Source: Pigmentiphaga litoralis (lineage in GTDB: Bacteria; Pseudomonadota; Gammaproteobacteria; Burkholderiales; Burkholderiaceae_B). Taken from it: a stretch of 64,000 nt of DNA. The stretch spans positions 2,046,001 through 2,110,000 of the forward strand of contig NZ_JACCBP010000001.1 in assembly GCF_013408655.1 (NCBI RefSeq), read 5' to 3'. The notes below the pieces were generated by a model. It did not search any database. It was not told where the DNA came from and saw only the letters and a program-made list of their open reading frames with translations. A program made the translations under genes and the position numbers. Shown piece by piece: positions 28,745 through 40,427 of this stretch (its first letter is position 1; the number at the start of each line of letters is the position of its first letter).

Positions 28745-29269
28745 ATGACGCAAGACGCCCAAGCCCCCGAGGACGCGCGCAAACCCAGCGACGACGATGC
28801 CAGCATCGGCCGCAAGCTCTACAAGATGTTCGACACGTTTGCCGGCAAGGTGACCCGGTCGGCGGGATCGCCCATCGCCTTCACGATGGCGCTGCTGGTC
28901 GTGCTGGTGTGGGCGATCAGCGGTCCGCTGTTCGGCTTTTCCGAAGTGTGGCAGTTGGTCATCAACACAGGCACCACCATCGTCACCTTCCTGATGGTGT
29001 TCCTGATCCAGCAGAGCCAGAACAAGGACAGCGAAGCGGTGCACCTGAAGCTGAACGAGTTGATCGCCAGCCACAGCAAGGCGAGCAATCGCCTGATCTG
29101 CATCGAAGATCTGGACGAAAAGGAACTGCAGAAGCTGACGGAGTTCTATCGCCGTCTGGGCGATCTGGCTGAAGACGATGCGCCCGTGTCCGAGACGCAC
29201 TCGCTGTCGCAGGCGCAGTCCGTGACTGATGCCAAGCGCGATCTGCGCAAGGAAGCCGCTGGCACCTAG
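28745..29269 (+). CDS. Low-affinity iron permease family protein
   Basis: 174 aa. It fits the small bacterial 'low affinity Fe/Cu permease' family: KMFDTFAGKVTRSAGSP, then two membrane spans around SPIAFTMALLVVLVWAISG and VINTGTTIVTFLMVFLIQQ with the conserved NKDSEAVHLKLNELI after them. The C-terminal third is charged and cytosolic. Transport activity of bacterial members is assumed from sequence only. GGAG lies 7 nt before the ATG. The 208 bp upstream, shared with the divergent 28153 gene, show no clear motif. Confidence 0.88.
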   Translation: MTQDAQAPEDARKPSDDDASIGRKLYKMFDTFAGKVTRSAGSPIAFTMALLVVLVWAISGPLFGFSEVWQLVINTGTTIVTFLMVFLIQQSQNKDSEAVHLKLNELIASHSKASNRLICIEDLDEKELQKLTEFYRRLGDLAEDDAPVSETHSLSQAQSVTDAKRDLRKEAAGT

Positions 29270-29319
29270 CCGATGGCCATCGAACGCCAGCCGACCGACG
29301 GGGCCTGCTGATCGGGCGA

Positions 29320-29613
29320 TCAGTCCTGTTTGAGCGCGATCAGAATCAGGTCGCGCATGCGTTCGAACCCGCCCACATATTCCGGGCTTTCCGACCGGGC
29401 CAGCAGACCCGAATAGCCTTGCTCGAGCCTTGATTCGATCAACAGCGGCAGCCCCGGCGTGGCGCGCGCCGCGTGCAGGGTGGAGAGCAAGGCGGCGGTC
29501 AAGGCATCGGTCTGGCCGCTCTGCTCTGCCAGTGACGCGGTCAACGACGCAATTTGCCGGCTCTGGTGGGCAATGGCCTCGACCAGCACCGCGATCTGCT
29601 TTTGTGTTTCCAT
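29320..29613 (-). CDS. Hypothetical protein with coiled-coil N-terminus, 97 aa
   Basis: Residues 1-50 form a helical, Ala/Gln/Ser-rich heptad-like stretch (VLVEAIAHQSRQIASLTASL), followed by a helical C-terminus ending MRDLILIALKQD. No clear ribosome site was seen upstream of the ATG. Family not recognised. Confidence 0.55.
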   Translation of the reverse strand: METQKQIAVLVEAIAHQSRQIASLTASLAEQSGQTDALTAALLSTLHAARATPGLPLLIESRLEQGYSGLLARSESPEYVGGFERMRDLILIALKQD

Positions 29614-29679
29614 GACGTGAAGTGCCTATGACGTAATTGGCGGCATGCTAGCACGCGCGTGCGCAGGCACCGGACGCAA

Positions 29680-29704
29680 CAACGGCCACACGAAGTGGCC
29701 GTTG
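29680..29704 (-). terminator. Hairpin downstream of the Gly-rich gene
   Basis: A 10-bp perfect stem (CAACGGCCAC / GTGGCCGTTG) with a 5-nt loop, 22 bp beyond the stop of the minus-strand Gly-rich gene. The U-run is short (TTG), so termination may be partial. Confidence 0.6.
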
Positions 29705-29726
29705 CTCTTACTGGTGCTGCGCTGGA

Positions 29727-30326
29727 TCAGCGGCCGCCACCACCCGCGCCGCCGGCACCGCCAGCGCCACCGGCGCCACCCATGCCACCACCCGCGCCAC
29801 CCATGCCGCCGCCCGACGAACCACCCATGCCGCCGCCGGTCGAACCGCCCATGGTGCCGCCGCCGGTCGACCCGCCGCCCATGCCGCCGCTACCCGGCGT
29901 TCCGCCCATCGACCCGCCGCCCATCGAGCCGGTGTTGCCGCTCATGGAACCGCCGGTGCCGCTCGCGCCACTGCCCGTGCCGCCGTTCATGCCGCCCGTG
30001 GTGGGGCCGCTGCCGGTCGCGCCGCCGCTCATGGAGCCGCCGCTGCCGTTCATGGTGCCCGTGCCGCCGGTGGTGCCCGAGCCGCTACGGTTGTTCATCG
30101 TGCCGGTACCGGTGCCTGAGCGCGAGCCCGTGCCGGCATTGCCCGATGCATTGGAGTTGCCACCCGAACGCATCCCCGGCGACGTCGTGGTCGAACCCGG
30201 GGTCATCGTGGAACCGGCGCCCGAGCCCGACATGGAGCCCGACGTACCGCCGGTCTGCGCCACGGCGATCGTGCTCGTGGCGGCCAGGATGGAAGCGATC
30301 AGAATGGAACGGGTATATCGAATCAT
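29727..30326 (-). CDS. Exported Gly/Ser/Met-rich low-complexity protein
   Basis: 199 aa. GGAG precedes the ATG by 6 nt. Signal peptide 1-23 (ILAATSTIAVA, then QTGG). The mature chain is almost entirely Gly, Ser, Thr, Met and Asn, with MGG/GGSMGGG-type repeats increasing toward the C-terminus and ending in an AGGAGG run. It is probably disordered and surface-exposed or periplasmic. The long opposite-strand open frame over it is a proline-rich shadow. Function unknown. Confidence 0.75.
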   Translation of the reverse strand: MIRYTRSILIASILAATSTIAVAQTGGTSGSMSGSGAGSTMTPGSTTTSPGMRSGGNSNASGNAGTGSRSGTGTGTMNNRSGSGTTGGTGTMNGSGGSMSGGATGSGPTTGGMNGGTGSGASGTGGSMSGNTGSMGGGSMGGTPGSGGMGGGSTGGGTMGGSTGGGMGGSSGGGMGGAGGGMGGAGGAGGAGGAGGGGR

Positions 30327-30435
30327 GGTTGTCTCCTGATACTGCGTTTGAGAGCTTCCTGACCCGCAATAGGCGTGCCTGCGGCGCGCGCTTATGAGCT
30401 TATGCCCAGCACAGGCGCGGCCTTCGCCCGGCACG

Positions 30436-30508
30436 AAAAAAGGGGCGGCGGGGCAACACGGTCGAGCAAACCGGTAAAGCTTGCCCGTCGTCTTGCACCC
30501 GCCGCCCC
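30436..30508 (-). terminator. Long-loop intrinsic terminator
   Basis: An 11-bp GC stem (GGGGCGGCGGG at 30442-30452 with CCCGCCGCCCC at 30498-30508) encloses a 45-nt loop that can fold further (GCAA/TTGC). On the minus strand it runs directly into TTTTTT. It lies 26 bp beyond the stop of the decarboxylase gene. Confidence 0.7.
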
Positions 30509-30533
30509 CGATGCAGGGCTAGCTGCTGTCCGC

Positions 30534-31313
30534 TTACGCTGTCACATGGAAACCGATGCGGCCCAGCGATTGCATTTCCAGTTCGATCCAGTCGCCCGCC
30601 ACCAGCGCTTCAGCCGCACTGGCGCCCCCCGCCATCACGATCGACCCGGCCGGCAGGGTTTCGCCTGCCTCGGCCACCAGCCGCGCCGCCGCCACCAGTG
30701 AACGGATGGGATGGCCCAGGATCGCCGCCGTGGTCCCGATCTGGGTCGGCTTGCCGTTACGCGACATGATCAGACCCAGGTTCGAAAAGTCGATGTCCGG
30801 ACGATGCCAGGTGCCCAGCACGATGCCGGACGACGACGCGTTGTCGGCCACCACGTCTTCCAGCGAAAACTTGAAGGCCTTGTAGCGGGAGTCGATGATT
30901 TCCATCGCAGGCGCGATGGCTTCGACGGCGCCCAGCGCTTCGATGGCGGACACCGTGCCCGACAGCGGTTTCTTGAGCAGGAAGGCGATTTCCGGTTCAA
31001 CGCGGGGATGCACGCGCGTCGACAGCTTGAGCTCGCCGCCCTCGTCCACGCGCATGTCGTGGGTCAGGCGACCCCAGATCATGTCGTGCACGCCCATCTG
31101 GACCATCTTGGCGCGGCTGGTGAAACCCATCTTCATGCCTATACGGTACGCACCGCGATCCACGCGGCGCTGGATCAGCATCTTCTGGACATCGTAGGCT
31201 TCGGCCAGGGTCATGGGGCGGCGTTCGGCGAACTGCTCGGCCTCGTGGGGAGTGGATGCCGCGACGTCCAGCTCGCGTGCGATCTCTTCCAGGGTCATTG
31301 ACGATCCGCTCAT
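30534..31313 (-). CDS. 4-oxalocrotonate decarboxylase
   Basis: 259 aa, a member of the hydratase/decarboxylase family (DmpH/XylI/NbaG type). It decarboxylates 2-oxo-3-hexenedioate (4-oxalocrotonate) to 2-oxopent-4-enoate in the meta-cleavage pathway. Family blocks seen: [37 protein letters not shown] and [12 protein letters not shown]. Metal ligands are expected within the PEIAF and EIIDSR regions. The gene overlaps the upstream hydratase gene by 4 bp; the two proteins usually form a complex that passes on the unstable intermediate. Ribosome site AGGAG. Confidence 0.93.
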   Translation of the reverse strand: MSGSSMTLEEIARELDVAASTPHEAEQFAERRPMTLAEAYDVQKMLIQRRVDRGAYRIGMKMGFTSRAKMVQMGVHDMIWGRLTHDMRVDEGGELKLSTRVHPRVEPEIAFLLKKPLSGTVSAIEALGAVEAIAPAMEIIDSRYKAFKFSLEDVVADNASSSGIVLGTWHRPDIDFSNLGLIMSRNGKPTQIGTTAAILGHPIRSLVAAARLVAEAGETLPAGSIVMAGGASAAEALVAGDWIELEMQSLGRIGFHVTA

Positions 31314-32128
31314 GCCTTCTGCTCCTGTGCGCCAAATACGGCCCGTACGCTGCCCAGTCCGGCGATACGCGCCTCGAACCGGTCCGCGCCCGTCACGGCC
31401 ACCATGGGGCCCAGGGCACCCGTCATCAGAATGTCGCCCGCCTTCAGGGGCTGGCCGCAATCGACCATCTTGCGTGCGAGCCACAGTGCGGCGTTCAGCG
31501 GGTGGCCCAGGCACGCGGCGCCAGCGCCGATCGACACCTGGTCGCCGTTGCGTTCCATGACCATGCCGCACAGACGCGCATCGAAGTCATTGAGCTTGAC
31601 CGGCCGGTTGCCCAGCACGAACAGGCCCGACGAGGCATTGTCGGCAATGGTGTCGACGATGCCGATCTTCCAGTTGGCGACCCGGCTGTCGACGATTTCA
31701 ATGGCAGGCAAGGCATACGCCACCGCCGAGATCAGCTCGGCCATGGTGGCCTGCGCCACATCCAGGTCACGTTCCATGACCAGCGCGATTTCGGCTTCGA
31801 CCTTGGGCTGGAGCAGCGTGCCGGCAGGCACCTCTTCGCCATCGCACACCGACATGTCGGCGAACAGCATGCCGTAGTCGGGCTGGTCCACGCCGAGCTG
31901 GGCCTGGACCGATTTGGACGTCAGCCCGATCTTGCGGCCGACCAGGCGGCGGCCTTGCGCCAGCCAGTGATCGGTATTGGCCTGCTGCACGGCATAGGCC
32001 GCGGCAAGGTCGTTGTCCGGCAATGCCGTCCGTAGCGGGTCGATGGCAACGCGGGTGTCCAGGGCCGTGCGCAGGCGCTGCGCAAGATCCGAGATCAACG
32101 CGGCGTCGGGAGTAGGTGTCTGCCCCAT
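31310..32128 (-). CDS. 2-oxopent-4-enoate (2-keto-4-pentenoate) hydratase
   Basis: 272 aa, paralogous to the decarboxylase downstream. It converts 2-oxopent-4-enoate to 4-hydroxy-2-oxovalerate. Motifs: [33 protein letters not shown] and [12 protein letters not shown]. First gene of a two-gene operon with an ATGA junction. It is transcribed from a promoter that carries the 14-bp repeat at 32148-32161, shared with the aldehyde dehydrogenase promoter. Confidence 0.93.
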   Translation of the reverse strand: MGQTPTPDAALISDLAQRLRTALDTRVAIDPLRTALPDNDLAAAYAVQQANTDHWLAQGRRLVGRKIGLTSKSVQAQLGVDQPDYGMLFADMSVCDGEEVPAGTLLQPKVEAEIALVMERDLDVAQATMAELISAVAYALPAIEIVDSRVANWKIGIVDTIADNASSGLFVLGNRPVKLNDFDARLCGMVMERNGDQVSIGAGAACLGHPLNAALWLARKMVDCGQPLKAGDILMTGALGPMVAVTGADRFEARIAGLGSVRAVFGAQEQKA

Positions 32129-32147
32129 GCGTGTCCTCGTGGTTTTA

Positions 32148-32161
32148 TGACGTATACGTAC
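32148..32161. promoter_or_regulatory. Candidate MarR operator, copy 1
   Basis: TGACGTATACGTAC, with the palindromic core ACGTATACGT. The identical 14-mer occurs in reverse orientation at 32911-32924. It lies just downstream of the candidate -10 of the hydratase promoter, a position suited to repression. Confidence 0.7.
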
Positions 32162-32162
32162 G

Positions 32163-32192
32163 AATATACGAGTTTTTACTTGCGGAAAGCAA
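32163..32192 (-). promoter_or_regulatory. Candidate promoter of the hydratase-decarboxylase operon
   Basis: On the minus strand, TTGCTT (-35, 32187-32192) and TATATT (-10, 32163-32168) are separated by 18 bp. The putative operator begins 2 bp after the -10. Confidence 0.55.
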
Positions 32193-32239
32193 GCGCCATG
32201 ACAGCATAGCCGGGACGCCGCGTCCAGCCGCCGCGTGCG

Positions 32240-32797
32240 TCAGACCTGGACGCCCGCCACGATTTTGAGGCACTTCATGAAGAGGGCGCGGTATTCGTCG
32301 GGCAGCACACCGATGATGGCTTCTTCGACCAGCTTGTCGCGCGGAAGCACGCGCTGCAGCAGCGCGAACCCGGCATCGGTGATGTGCACAGCATAGGCCC
32401 GGCCGTCGCCCGCCGCCCGCATCCGCTTGAGATACCCCTTGCGCACCATGCGGTTGACCATGTCGGCCAGCGAGTTGCGATCGAGCGCAATATAGTCGCC
32501 CAGCTGGTTCTGCGTCGCGCCCGGATGCTTGCACACCGTGATCAGCAGCGCTTTCTGGCGCGGCGTGATGTCTTCGTCCTGGAAATGCTCCATGAACATG
32601 GCTTCAGCGCGAAAGTGCGCGCGGCGCAGCAGGTGCGACGCGACGTCGGTCAGTTCGAACGCGGCGATCAGCGTGTCGCGCTCCGCTTCGGTGGGTTCCG
32701 TGCCGGCGGCAGCGTCGATTTCGACAATTGGATGGCCAGTCGGCTGGGGATCCGGGGTGTCGAGCGGGTCGGAGTGGCGGGGCGTATCAGATGGCAT
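32240..32797 (-). CDS. MarR-family transcriptional regulator
   Basis: 185 aa. A 50-residue acidic/Pro-rich tail precedes a MarR winged-helix domain (about 50-175): LTDVASHLLRRAHFRAEAMF, ITPRQKALLITV, TQNQLGDYIALDRNSLADMVNRM and KGYLKRMRAAGDGRAY (wing). It sits between the decarboxylase/hydratase operon and the divergent aldehyde dehydrogenase gene. The same 14-bp near-palindrome lies before both transcription units, so it most probably represses both and itself, with a ring-cleavage intermediate or aromatic acid as inducer. Confidence 0.9.
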   Translation of the reverse strand: MPSDTPRHSDPLDTPDPQPTGHPIVEIDAAAGTEPTEAERDTLIAAFELTDVASHLLRRAHFRAEAMFMEHFQDEDITPRQKALLITVCKHPGATQNQLGDYIALDRNSLADMVNRMVRKGYLKRMRAAGDGRAYAVHITDAGFALLQRVLPRDKLVEEAIIGVLPDEYRALFMKCLKIVAGVQV

Positions 32798-32910
32798 GCG
32801 GAAGCGCTCATGAAGACATCTTTCGATCTTACCCGCTGCGGCGAAGCCGTGCTGCGGCGGCGCCACGCTGACGTTTTCGCTTCCCAAAAGTACAAAGTGG
32901 CGGTAGATTA

Positions 32911-32924
32911 GTACGTATACGTCA
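32911..32924. promoter_or_regulatory. Candidate MarR operator, copy 2
   Basis: GTACGTATACGTCA, the exact reverse complement of 32148-32161. It lies 15 bp before the aldehyde dehydrogenase start and within the divergent promoter region of the MarR gene. A TAGATT box (-10-like) immediately precedes it on the plus strand. Confidence 0.7.
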
Positions 32925-32939
32925 TTTGAGGACACACCC

Positions 32940-34397
32940 ATGTCGGTCAGACACCTGCGCAATTTCATCGGCGGCCGCTTTCACGACGGCATCCGTACCT
33001 TCGCCAAGCACAATCCCGCCGACGGCGCACTGATCGCCCAGGTGCATGAAGCCAGCCGTGACCAGGTCGACGCCGCCGTGGCTGCCGCCCGCGCCGCGCT
33101 GCCCGGCTGGGCCGCCTTGCCAGTGGGCGAGCGCACCGCGTACCTGTATGCATTGGCTGACGGCATCGAACGCCGGTTCGACGAATTCCTGCAGGCCGAG
33201 ATTGCCGACACTGGCAAGCCGGTGGGCTGGGCCAGCCAGATCGACATTCCGCGCGGCGCCGCCAACTTCCGGTCCTTTGCCGAAATCGCCCGCACGCTGG
33301 ACATGGAAAGTTTCATGACCGACACGCCCGACGGCCGCCAGGCGCTCAACTACGCCTACCGCAAGCCGCTTGGCGTCGTGGGCGTGATCTCGCCGTGGAA
33401 CCTGCCGCTGCTGCTGTTCACCTGGAAGGTCGCGCCGGCGCTGGCGTTCGGCAACACGGTGGTCGCCAAGCCGTCCGAAGTCACGCCCACCACCGCCACC
33501 CTGCTGGCTGAAGTGGCCGAAGAAATCGGCCTGCCCCCCGGCGTTTTCAACGTCGTGCACGGGTTCGGTCCGAACTCGGCGGGCGAATTCATCACGACCC
33601 ATCCGGATATCGACGGCATCACCTTCACGGGCGAGACGGCCACCGGCAGCACCATCATGAAAGCCGTGGCGCCGGGCGTCAAACCGGTGTCGTTCGAACT
33701 GGGCGGCAAGAACGCGGCCCTGGTGTTCGACGACGCCGATTTCGATGCCGCCGTCGCAGGCGTGGCGCGATCGGTGTTCGCCAATTGCGGCCAGGTCTGC
33801 CTGTGCACGGAACGGGTCTACGTCCACCGGCCGATCTTCGACAAATTCGTGAGCGCGCTCAAGATCGAAGCCGAAAAACTGGTGCTGGGCTGGCCCATGG
33901 ATCCGGCAACGACCATGGGTCCGCTGGTCTCGCACGAACATCGCAGCAAGGTGCAGTCGTACCTGAAGCTGGCCGTGGAAGAAGGCGCCACCGTGGTCAC
34001 CGGGGGCGGCGTGCCGACCTTTGGCGATGCGCGCGACGAAGGCGCCTACATCCAGCCGACCATCTGGACCGGCCTGCCCGAGACGGCACGCTGCATCAAG
34101 GAAGAAGTGTTCGGCCCGGTCTGCCACATTGCGCCTTTCGACACGGAAGAAGACGCGATCCGCATGGCCAACGACACCCGCTACGGCCTGGCCGCGGCGG
34201 TCTGGACCACCAACCTGACGCGCGGCCACCGCGTGGCGCAGGCCATGAACGTGGGCCTGGCCTGGGTCAATTGCTGGTTCCTGCGCGACCTGCGCACGCC
34301 CTTTGGCGGCAGCGGCCTGTCGGGCATCGGGCGGGAAGGCGGACGACACTCGCTACACTTCTACACCGAGCCCACCAACGTGTGCGTGAAGCTGTAA
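32940..34397 (+). CDS. 2-aminomuconic / 2-hydroxymuconic semialdehyde dehydrogenase
   Basis: 485 aa, NAD-dependent aldehyde dehydrogenase family. Catalytic Cys is C287 (CGQVCLC) and general base E253 (SFELGGK); the NAD site includes SPWNLPLLLFTWK and FTGETATGS. The C-terminal block VNCWFLRDLRTPFGGSG is characteristic of semialdehyde dehydrogenases of meta-cleavage pathways (AmnC/NbaE/XylG type). With 3-hydroxyanthranilate dioxygenase nearby, 2-aminomuconic semialdehyde is the likely substrate. GAGG precedes the ATG. It is probably repressed by the neighbouring MarR protein. Confidence 0.93.
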   Translation: MSVRHLRNFIGGRFHDGIRTFAKHNPADGALIAQVHEASRDQVDAAVAAARAALPGWAALPVGERTAYLYALADGIERRFDEFLQAEIADTGKPVGWASQIDIPRGAANFRSFAEIARTLDMESFMTDTPDGRQALNYAYRKPLGVVGVISPWNLPLLLFTWKVAPALAFGNTVVAKPSEVTPTTATLLAEVAEEIGLPPGVFNVVHGFGPNSAGEFITTHPDIDGITFTGETATGSTIMKAVAPGVKPVSFELGGKNAALVFDDADFDAAVAGVARSVFANCGQVCLCTERVYVHRPIFDKFVSALKIEAEKLVLGWPMDPATTMGPLVSHEHRSKVQSYLKLAVEEGATVVTGGGVPTFGDARDEGAYIQPTIWTGLPETARCIKEEVFGPVCHIAPFDTEEDAIRMANDTRYGLAAAVWTTNLTRGHRVAQAMNVGLAWVNCWFLRDLRTPFGGSGLSGIGREGGRHSLHFYTEPTNVCVKL

Positions 34398-34464
34398 TGC
34401 CGCGCGGGTGACTGTCCAGCCTGGCCTTGCCGACAATGGCGAGCCATCCCGAACGGCGTCCGCC

Positions 34465-37083
<2,619 letters not shown>

Positions 37084-37107
37084 CGTTCTTTTTTCAGCGA
37101 GTGCGAC

Positions 37108-38292
37108 ATGCCTGAGACTTTCCGCCTTTCCCGCGCCCTGGCCGGCGCCTGTGTCTGCCTCGGGCTGAACGCCGCGCTGGTCGCCACGGCGCAGGCCGAC
37201 GTCAAGATCGGGTTTCTTGGCACCCTGTCGGGTCCGGGCGGCACGCTGGGCCAGGACCAGTACGACGGCTTCATGCTCGGCATCACGAAAGCCGGCGGCA
37301 AGCTGGGCGGGCAAGCCGTGCAGGTCATCAAGGAAGACGATCAGCTCAAGCCAGAAGTCGGACGCCAGGCCGTCAAGAAGCTGATCGAACGCGACAAGGT
37401 CGACGTCGTGACCGGCATGAGCTTTTCGAACGTGCTGATGGCGGTCGTGCGCGACGTGGTGAACAGCGGCACCGTGTTGATCAGCAGCAATGCCGGGCCC
37501 AGCCAGCTCGCGGGCGACCAGTGCTCGCCGCTGTACTTTTCGACGTCATGGCAGAACGACCAGCAGCACGAAGCCATGGGCAAGTACGCGCAAGACAAGG
37601 GCTATCGCCGCATCGCGATCATGGCGCCCAATTACCAGGCCGGCAAGGAAGCGCTGATCGGGTTCAAGCGCTACTTCAAGGGCGAGATCCTAAGCGAGAC
37701 CTACACGCAGGTGAACCAGCCGGATTACTCGGTCGAAATCACCCAGCTGCAGACGCAAAAGCCCGACGCCGTCTTCATCTTCTACCCCGGCGGCATGGGC
37801 GTGAATTTCGTCAAGCAATATCAGCAAGCGGGCATGCTGGGGAAAACCCCACTGCTGTCGGGATCGACGGTGGACGGCACCACCTTGCCGGCGTTGAAAG
37901 ACATCGCGCTGGGCGTCATGTCGGCCGGACCGTGGTCGCCCGACCTGCCAAATGCCGCCAACAAAACCTTCGTGGCCGATTTCCAGAAGGCGTACAACCG
38001 CATCCCTTCTGCGTATGCGGCCTATGGCTATGACGCGGCGCTGGCGCTCGACGCCGCCTTGAAGACGACGGGCGGCAAGGCCGACGGCAAGACGCTGTCG
38101 GCGGCGCTGGCCAAGACCACCTTCCCATCGGTGCGTGGCGGTTTCCGTTTCAACAACAACCATTTCCCCGTGTCCAACTATTACGCGTTCGAGGTGGTGC
38201 GCGACGCGAGCGGGACGGTTAATCTTGCCACTCGCTCGACCGTCTTCCCGGACCACCAGGATCCCTACCACGCGTCCTGCCCCCTTCCCTGA
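37108..38292 (+). CDS. Branched-chain-amino-acid-type ABC binding protein 1
   Basis: 394 aa. Signal peptide 1-30 (ending VATAQA, then DVKIGF). Peripla_BP_6 fold: GFLGTLSGPGGTLGQDQYDG at the N-terminus and YPGGMGVNFVKQYQQAG in the second lobe. LivK-like proteins of aromatic clusters often bind aromatic acids rather than amino acids. A close paralogue follows 61 bp downstream, and the membrane and ATPase genes of a Liv-type importer lie 2 kb on. Confidence 0.93.
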   Translation: MPETFRLSRALAGACVCLGLNAALVATAQADVKIGFLGTLSGPGGTLGQDQYDGFMLGITKAGGKLGGQAVQVIKEDDQLKPEVGRQAVKKLIERDKVDVVTGMSFSNVLMAVVRDVVNSGTVLISSNAGPSQLAGDQCSPLYFSTSWQNDQQHEAMGKYAQDKGYRRIAIMAPNYQAGKEALIGFKRYFKGEILSETYTQVNQPDYSVEITQLQTQKPDAVFIFYPGGMGVNFVKQYQQAGMLGKTPLLSGSTVDGTTLPALKDIALGVMSAGPWSPDLPNAANKTFVADFQKAYNRIPSAYAAYGYDAALALDAALKTTGGKADGKTLSAALAKTTFPSVRGGFRFNNNHFPVSNYYAFEVVRDASGTVNLATRSTVFPDHQDPYHASCPLP

Positions 38293-38353
38293 CCCGATTT
38301 TCGCCGCACCCCATCGTCCGGGCACGTCCCGGACGCCACTACCCGGAGCACGC

Positions 38354-39523
38354 ATGAAAACCGTAAAACTGATCGCCATCGCCTCATTGATGCAGGCTTC
38401 GCTTGCCGCTGCCGCCCTGGCCGCACCCGTCAAGATCGGCTTCATCTCGACCTTCTCGGGCCCCGGCTCGGTGCTGGGCCAGGACCAGTACGACGGGTTC
38501 ATGCTGGCGGTGGAACAGGGCAAGGGCAAGCTAGGCGATACCGACATCGAAATCGTCAAGGAAGACGACCAGATGAAGCCGGAAGTCGGCGTGCAGATCG
38601 CGCGTCAGATGCTGCAGCGGGACAAGGTGTCGATCGTGACCGGCGTCATCTACTCCAACGTCATGATGGCCATCCATCGCCCGATCACCAGCGGCGAAGT
38701 CTTCTTTGTCGGCTCGAACGCCGGCCCGACGCCGGTCACCGGCAAGGGCTGCTCGCCGTATTTCTTTTCGACCTCGTGGAACAACGACCAGCTGCACGAA
38801 GCGGGCGGCGAGCTCACCAACAAGATGGGCTTCAAGAACGTCTACCTGATGGCGGCCAACTACCAGGCCGGCAAGGACGCACTGGAAGGTTTCAAGCGCA
38901 CCTACAAGGGCAAGGTCATCGGCGAGACCTACACGCAGGTCAACCAGCCCGACTACTCGGTCGAGATCGCCAACCTGGCCGCGGCCAAGCCCGACGCGAT
39001 CTATGTGTTCTATCCCGGCGGCATGGGCGTGAACTTCACCAAGCAATACCAGCAGGCCGGCCTCTCGGCCAAGATCCCGATGCTGTCCAGCTCGACGATC
39101 GACGGGTCGACCCTGCCCGCGTTGCAGGAAGCGGCCCTGGGCGCCGTGACCAGCTCGTCGTATTCACCCGACCTGGACAACCCGGCCAACAAGCAGTTTG
39201 CCGAGGCCTATCGCAAAAAGTACAACCGCGAACCGTCGCTGTATGCCGCGCAGTCGTATGACGCCGCCCGCCTGCTGGCCTCGGCACTGAAAAAGACCAA
39301 GGGCAACGTGGCCGACAAGGAAGCCTTCCGCGCCGCCCTGAAAGCCGCCGACTTCCAGTCGGTGCGTGGCTACTTTGCGTACAACACCAACCAGTTCCCG
39401 ATCGCGCCGTTCTATCGCGTCGACGTGGTCAAGGGCGCCGACGGCAAGGTGGCGTTCGCCACCAAGGGCACGACTTTCGAGCGCAGCAAGGACTCGTACG
39501 CCAGCCAATGCGAGATGAAGTAA
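38354..39523 (+). CDS. Branched-chain-amino-acid-type ABC binding protein 2
   Basis: 389 aa, clearly paralogous to the preceding protein along its whole length; the two share stretches such as ETYTQVNQPDYSVEI and FYPGGMGVNF. Signal peptide 1-23 (ALAA, then PVKIGF). GGAG lies 6 nt before the ATG. Both share one set of permease genes, so they may widen the ligand range of the importer. Confidence 0.93.
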   Translation: MKTVKLIAIASLMQASLAAAALAAPVKIGFISTFSGPGSVLGQDQYDGFMLAVEQGKGKLGDTDIEIVKEDDQMKPEVGVQIARQMLQRDKVSIVTGVIYSNVMMAIHRPITSGEVFFVGSNAGPTPVTGKGCSPYFFSTSWNNDQLHEAGGELTNKMGFKNVYLMAANYQAGKDALEGFKRTYKGKVIGETYTQVNQPDYSVEIANLAAAKPDAIYVFYPGGMGVNFTKQYQQAGLSAKIPMLSSSTIDGSTLPALQEAALGAVTSSSYSPDLDNPANKQFAEAYRKKYNREPSLYAAQSYDAARLLASALKKTKGNVADKEAFRAALKAADFQSVRGYFAYNTNQFPIAPFYRVDVVKGADGKVAFATKGTTFERSKDSYASQCEMK

Positions 39524-39526
39524 ACG

Positions 39527-40426
39527 ATGGGGACCGCGCCTTACGCTCACTACTCCCCTGAAGATCTCGACCGGCAATACAACGCGAGGGCCACTGTCGA
39601 TGACCTCGCGCCCATCCTTGCGCGTTATGCCGAGGAAAGCCGGGCCGCGCGCGACACACTGACGTGCCACACGGGCGTGGCCTACGGGCCGCATCCGGAC
39701 GAGACGCTGGATATCTTTCCGGCCAGGCAGCCGGGCAGTCCGGTCCTGATCTTCGTGCATGGCGGCTACTGGCGCGCGCTGTCGAAAGACGAGTCGTCTT
39801 TCATGGCGCCCGCCTTTGTCGAGGCCGGGGCGACAGTTGTCGCCGTCAACTATTCGCTGGCGCCGGGGGCATCGCTGGACGAGATCGTGCGGCAGTGCCG
39901 CGCGGCGCTCGCCTGGGTCGCGCACAAGATCCATCGTTACCACGGTGATCCTGCACGCATCCATATCGCCGGCAGTTCGGCGGGCGGCCACCTGGTGGGC
40001 ATGCTGCTGGCCGACGGGTGGCACGCCGACTTCGGCATCGCGCCGGACACGGTCAAAAGCGCGACGCCGGTCAGCGGCCTGTTCGATCTGGAACCGCTGA
40101 TCAACACGCACGTCAACGCGTGGATGCATCTGGACGCCGAGTCGGCGGCGCGGCTCAGTCCCCTGCAGCACTTGCCCACGCAGGGGTGTCCGCTGATCGT
40201 GTCGTACGGCGAAACCGAGACCGCCGAATTCGCGCGCCAGAGCCGGCAATACCTGGACGCCTGGCACCACCGCGGCTTTGCGGGTCAGTACATCGACATG
40301 CCCGGCACCAACCACTTCGACGTCATCCTGCACCTGGCCGACCCGGCCTCGCCCCTGACCCTGGCGGTGTTTGCCGCCATGGGCATCGGCCCGGCGTCCG
40401 CACCTTCTGCCGAGAGACCCACCTGA
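39527..40426 (+). CDS. Alpha/beta hydrolase, kynurenine-formamidase-like
   Basis: 299 aa. The HGGYW motif (78-82, oxyanion) and nucleophile elbow GSSAGG (S151) are those of the eukaryotic-type arylformamidase/kynurenine formamidase subfamily; a late NHFDV supplies the catalytic His. It starts 3 bp after the binding protein stop and is followed 1 bp later by livH, so it is embedded in the transporter operon. It may cleave a formyl or other amide from the imported anilide-type compound ahead of ring cleavage (inference). Bacterial KynB proteins are of a different, cyclase-like fold. Confidence 0.85.
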   Translation: MGTAPYAHYSPEDLDRQYNARATVDDLAPILARYAEESRAARDTLTCHTGVAYGPHPDETLDIFPARQPGSPVLIFVHGGYWRALSKDESSFMAPAFVEAGATVVAVNYSLAPGASLDEIVRQCRAALAWVAHKIHRYHGDPARIHIAGSSAGGHLVGMLLADGWHADFGIAPDTVKSATPVSGLFDLEPLINTHVNAWMHLDAESAARLSPLQHLPTQGCPLIVSYGETETAEFARQSRQYLDAWHHRGFAGQYIDMPGTNHFDVILHLADPASPLTLAVFAAMGIGPASAPSAERPT

Positions 40427-40427
40427 C

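Noticed and set aside
29659..30339. Proline-rich plus-strand open frame (PPMPPP repeats)
   Set aside because: Exact antisense of the Gly-rich exported protein, which has a signal peptide, ribosome site and downstream hairpin; the plus frame has none of these.
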